Assembly: GCF_000006445.2 (NCBI RefSeq)
Contig: NC_006048.2
Span: forward strand, 186,001 to 250,000
Direction: 5' to 3'
DNA length: 64,000 bases
From: Debaryomyces hansenii CBS767
Lineage: Eukaryota; Ascomycota; Pichiomycetes; Serinales; Debaryomycetaceae
A model generated the notes under the pieces. That model saw only the letters and a list, made by a program, of their open reading frames with translations. It did not search any database and was not told the DNA's origin. The translations under genes and the position numbers were made by a program. The number at the start of each line of letters is the position of its first letter. Within the stretch, counting starts at the first letter, position 1. This document shows, in pieces, positions 61,638 through 64,000 of the stretch.

Positions 61638-63560
61638 ATGTCCCAAGATTTCATTAATACTGATAATCATACGTCTAATTTAAGTTCGAATAACTTATAT
61701 ACAAATATAAACGCCGGTAATAGCATCATGTCTGAAGAATTAGCTGTCAAAGATAATAGTAATTCTACCGTGGCGTCCGATAATACGGAAAGAACACCTT
61801 GTGACGCAGAAAATGGTCTGATATATACTACAGGAAGAAGTGTAGTTTCGGATAATGCTGGCAATCAGGACAAAGGTAAAAATTTCCCTAATGGCGAAAG
61901 CTCTTCGGCCAGTGGTAAGTCGGAAAACAGCCATGCAGATGACGAGAACGATGGTAGCACAGAAAACAATTCCAAGCTTGGACAGCCATCATTTAGTTAT
62001 GATTCTGAAATTTTTCAACTCTGTCAACATTATCTTACCACGAAAAATCATCAAGGTTTAGCATTGGTTGCGAGACAAAAAGGTTTACCTCCATTTTTGA
62101 GATTTAAGATTTGGCCTATACTATTGAAGCACCATCCATTCGTTGTGAATCCATTTATCGAACCAGATAATGAAGTTAATAATGAAAATGATACGAATAC
62201 TGAAGAAGATCTCAAACTGGATATAAAGAGGGATTTATTAAAATACATACATCGTTTGAACTACACAAACTTAATTGATTTGAATAATGCATCACCAGAA
62301 GAACAAGAAGTCTTTAAGATTTTGGAATCTTCAATCTTGAAATTCGTTAAAAAGTGGGGCAAGATAATGAAATATGATCATGCTTTAACGTGGATTGCTT
62401 TGGGCCTTGCCGAATGGTTTCCTCCTATCCCTAATACATCATGGGTTTTGGTTGGTAGAGATTTTCCTTCGTCCAAAACCTCATGCATTAAAAACCTTTT
62501 TCATGATTATTCCAATTATATTAATAATGTTCCAAACCTCAATGAATACCTTGAGGATTTAGTCAATGATAAAGAAATTATTAACATGTCATTCCGCGAC
62601 GTATATGAACGGTTAGTTTTAGTACTATTGCATGCACCAGAAGAAAAGATTAAGAACAAATCTAAAGATTTATTGGGCCCAAAGAAAATTAATAGAAAGA
62701 TCTTGCCGATTAATGGTGGTACTATAGAAGAAAGAGTTTCATTTTTTATTTACTGCTTTAGAAAGTTATTACCTGAGTTATCCCAGTATTTCCAAGAAGA
62801 ACAAATTTTAAATAAATTTGGTAGTCATGATGATGAATGGCTAATCTGGTGGTTAAAGTGGTGTGGCTCGAAAGTGTGGTCAAGGTTAGACCGAGGCAGA
62901 ATCTGGGATTTAATTTTTGGTTGGAGATTACAAAATTTTAAGAAATCCAATTCATATTATGTAGAGAAATTAAATTTGAGTGATAACTTAATTAATAAGT
63001 TGGGTCCCGATAACTTTTGGTCTGTGAGTAAAGATAATGACGACCTGACGATAGAAAATTATAAAAAATCCAGCTCGTTTAAAGATTTGATTAATGAATT
63101 GAATATTAATGAATCTTCAAATTCAAATTCTCCTACTTCGAATTCGCCGCTGAATTCATCAATCAATGAAGATCTACTTCCACCACTGCCATTATCTTCA
63201 TCTTCATTTTCATCGTCAAATATTGCACCGGCTGATGAATTTAATATACCGTTCTCAAAATTGGATCCCCATGTTGAATTATTATTTGTCACATTGGCCT
63301 TGTTAAAATCTAAAGAAAATACGTTGATGGAATTAGATCAACATGAAATTAGACAATTCTTGTCAAGGTTACCTACGAAATCCATAAATATAAGTAATAA
63401 GTATAAGCATTTCAAGCCTCAAGAATCAGATATGAATAATAATATTATATCAAATGACTCGAGGAACAATCATAAAATTGACTTCATGGATAATATTATT
63501 AACGAATCCGGGGAATTGTGGAGAAAATGGTTATGGCTGGAAATGATAGATGACAATTAA
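61638..63560 (+). CDS. OCA5: Oxidant-induced cell-cycle arrest protein 5, TBC-domain family
   Basis: Cytoplasmic protein with a TBC (Rab-GAP-like) fold. The S. cerevisiae homologue is linked to the Oca phosphatase group and to oxidant-induced G1 arrest, but its biochemical role is unclear. Conserved motifs are QKGLPPFLRFKIWPILLKHHP, KYDHALTWIALGLAEWFPP, WLIWWLKWCGSKVWSRLDRGR (described here by its W-W-L-K and D-R-G-R core), WDLIFGW and the end ESGELWRKWLWLEMI. The S. cerevisiae protein has the same WPILLKYHP, DRGRVWDLLLGW and IWRKWLW. The frame opens at TTG 61608, but ATG 61638 gives 640 residues against 679. An acidic, Asn/Ser-rich N-terminus precedes the domain. Confidence 0.92.
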   Translation: MSQDFINTDNHTSNLSSNNLYTNINAGNSIMSEELAVKDNSNSTVASDNTERTPCDAENGLIYTTGRSVVSDNAGNQDKGKNFPNGESSSASGKSENSHADDENDGSTENNSKLGQPSFSYDSEIFQLCQHYLTTKNHQGLALVARQKGLPPFLRFKIWPILLKHHPFVVNPFIEPDNEVNNENDTNTEEDLKLDIKRDLLKYIHRLNYTNLIDLNNASPEEQEVFKILESSILKFVKKWGKIMKYDHALTWIALGLAEWFPPIPNTSWVLVGRDFPSSKTSCIKNLFHDYSNYINNVPNLNEYLEDLVNDKEIINMSFRDVYERLVLVLLHAPEEKIKNKSKDLLGPKKINRKILPINGGTIEERVSFFIYCFRKLLPELSQYFQEEQILNKFGSHDDEWLIWWLKWCGSKVWSRLDRGRIWDLIFGWRLQNFKKSNSYYVEKLNLSDNLINKLGPDNFWSVSKDNDDLTIENYKKSSSFKDLINELNINESSNSNSPTSNSPLNSSINEDLLPPLPLSSSSFSSSNIAPADEFNIPFSKLDPHVELLFVTLALLKSKENTLMELDQHEIRQFLSRLPTKSINISNKYKHFKPQESDMNNNIISNDSRNNHKIDFMDNIINESGELWRKWLWLEMIDDN

Positions 63561-64000
63561 TGGGCAAATATATATATATATATCTACATTTATATATACA
63601 CCCATTGGTTTTTTTGAGTAAAAACTTAAGATTTGTTATTCAGATATAACTTGTAATTAAACTCCAACAACCTAACACCTTTTATCTTGTAGTATGACAG
63701 TTTAATAGTCTTTGAATTCCTGATTTATTGGTTGTTATTGCGAATTCAATATAAATTTCCATTATTTCGATTTTTTTGCAACTTTCTTATTATATATAAT
63801 AATTGTCAAAAGAGCCATCATTCTTTAACATCTTAGATAAAATGATTGCTGACAGATTCATTATATTGTATTATAGTCTAAAGCATTAGTAGCCAACTGA
63901 ATGATGAAGTATTTCAGCTCTTTGGAACATCCGTATCAAATTAGGAAAATAATTCTTTCGTCAAGCACGACCTTTAAAATATATTTGATAAATATTTTTG
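63561..64000. other. Downstream of OCA5, end of window
   Basis: AT-rich sequence with a TA repeat near 63569-63582. An ATG at 63841 opens only 15 codons. No gene is supported before the window ends. Confidence 0.4.

Overview
This window is a chromosomal segment from a budding yeast, most likely a CUG-Ser (CTG-clade) species of the Debaryomyces type. Several observations support this. The genes are compact and mostly intronless, and the few introns are short, lie near the 5' end, and carry yeast GTATGT and TACTAAC signals. Two RNA polymerase III tRNA genes are present. A nuclear gene for a respiratory complex I subunit is present, which Saccharomyces lacks. A solitary histone H3 gene carries Val31, Ser32 and Ser80, the combination I recall as diagnostic of the CTG-clade H3 variant. 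If this is right, CTG codons should be read as serine; the residue descriptions here were made with CTG as leucine. The species name itself is inference.

Layout. 0-9 kb: SMD2 (spliced), MEC3/HUS1-like, SER1 and GUF1 on the plus strand, ILV1 on the minus strand, then an unrecognised 337-residue protein gene. 9-10.7 kb: a gene-poor stretch with a decayed retrotransposon gag relic, a degenerate direct repeat and the tRNA-Ile and tRNA-Ala genes. 10.9-22 kb: a run of plus-strand genes, SRP68, HUT1, PFA3, RPD3, POS5 and SSN6. 22-30 kb: a RING-variant membrane protein, YSA1 divergent from SUS1, the complex I PSST subunit, the lone H3 variant and NGR1. 30-41 kb: NUD1, ERV14 (spliced), AME1 (spliced), RPS12 and MRS6. 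41-58 kb: MET8, PRO2, DRS2, GCD2, ECM29 and a six-unit UBI4. 58-64 kb: a doubly broken flavin monooxygenase pseudogene, a relic of a FEX fluoride exporter, and OCA5.

The genes are mostly housekeeping and do not form a pathway cluster. Loose themes are amino-acid and sulfur metabolism (SER1, ILV1, PRO2, MET8, with Gcn4-type and Cbf1-type sites in some promoters), chromatin and transcription (RPD3, SSN6, SUS1, H3 variant), secretory traffic (SRP68, HUT1, ERV14, MRS6, DRS2, PFA3), mitosis (AME1, NUD1) and proteostasis (UBI4, ECM29). I did not find a new multi-gene system. The most useful points are three short first exons that simple ORF calling misses, the stand-alone H3 variant, a kinetochore protein with AT-hooks, and two neighbouring gene relics (flavin monooxygenase and fluoride exporter) in one decaying interval.
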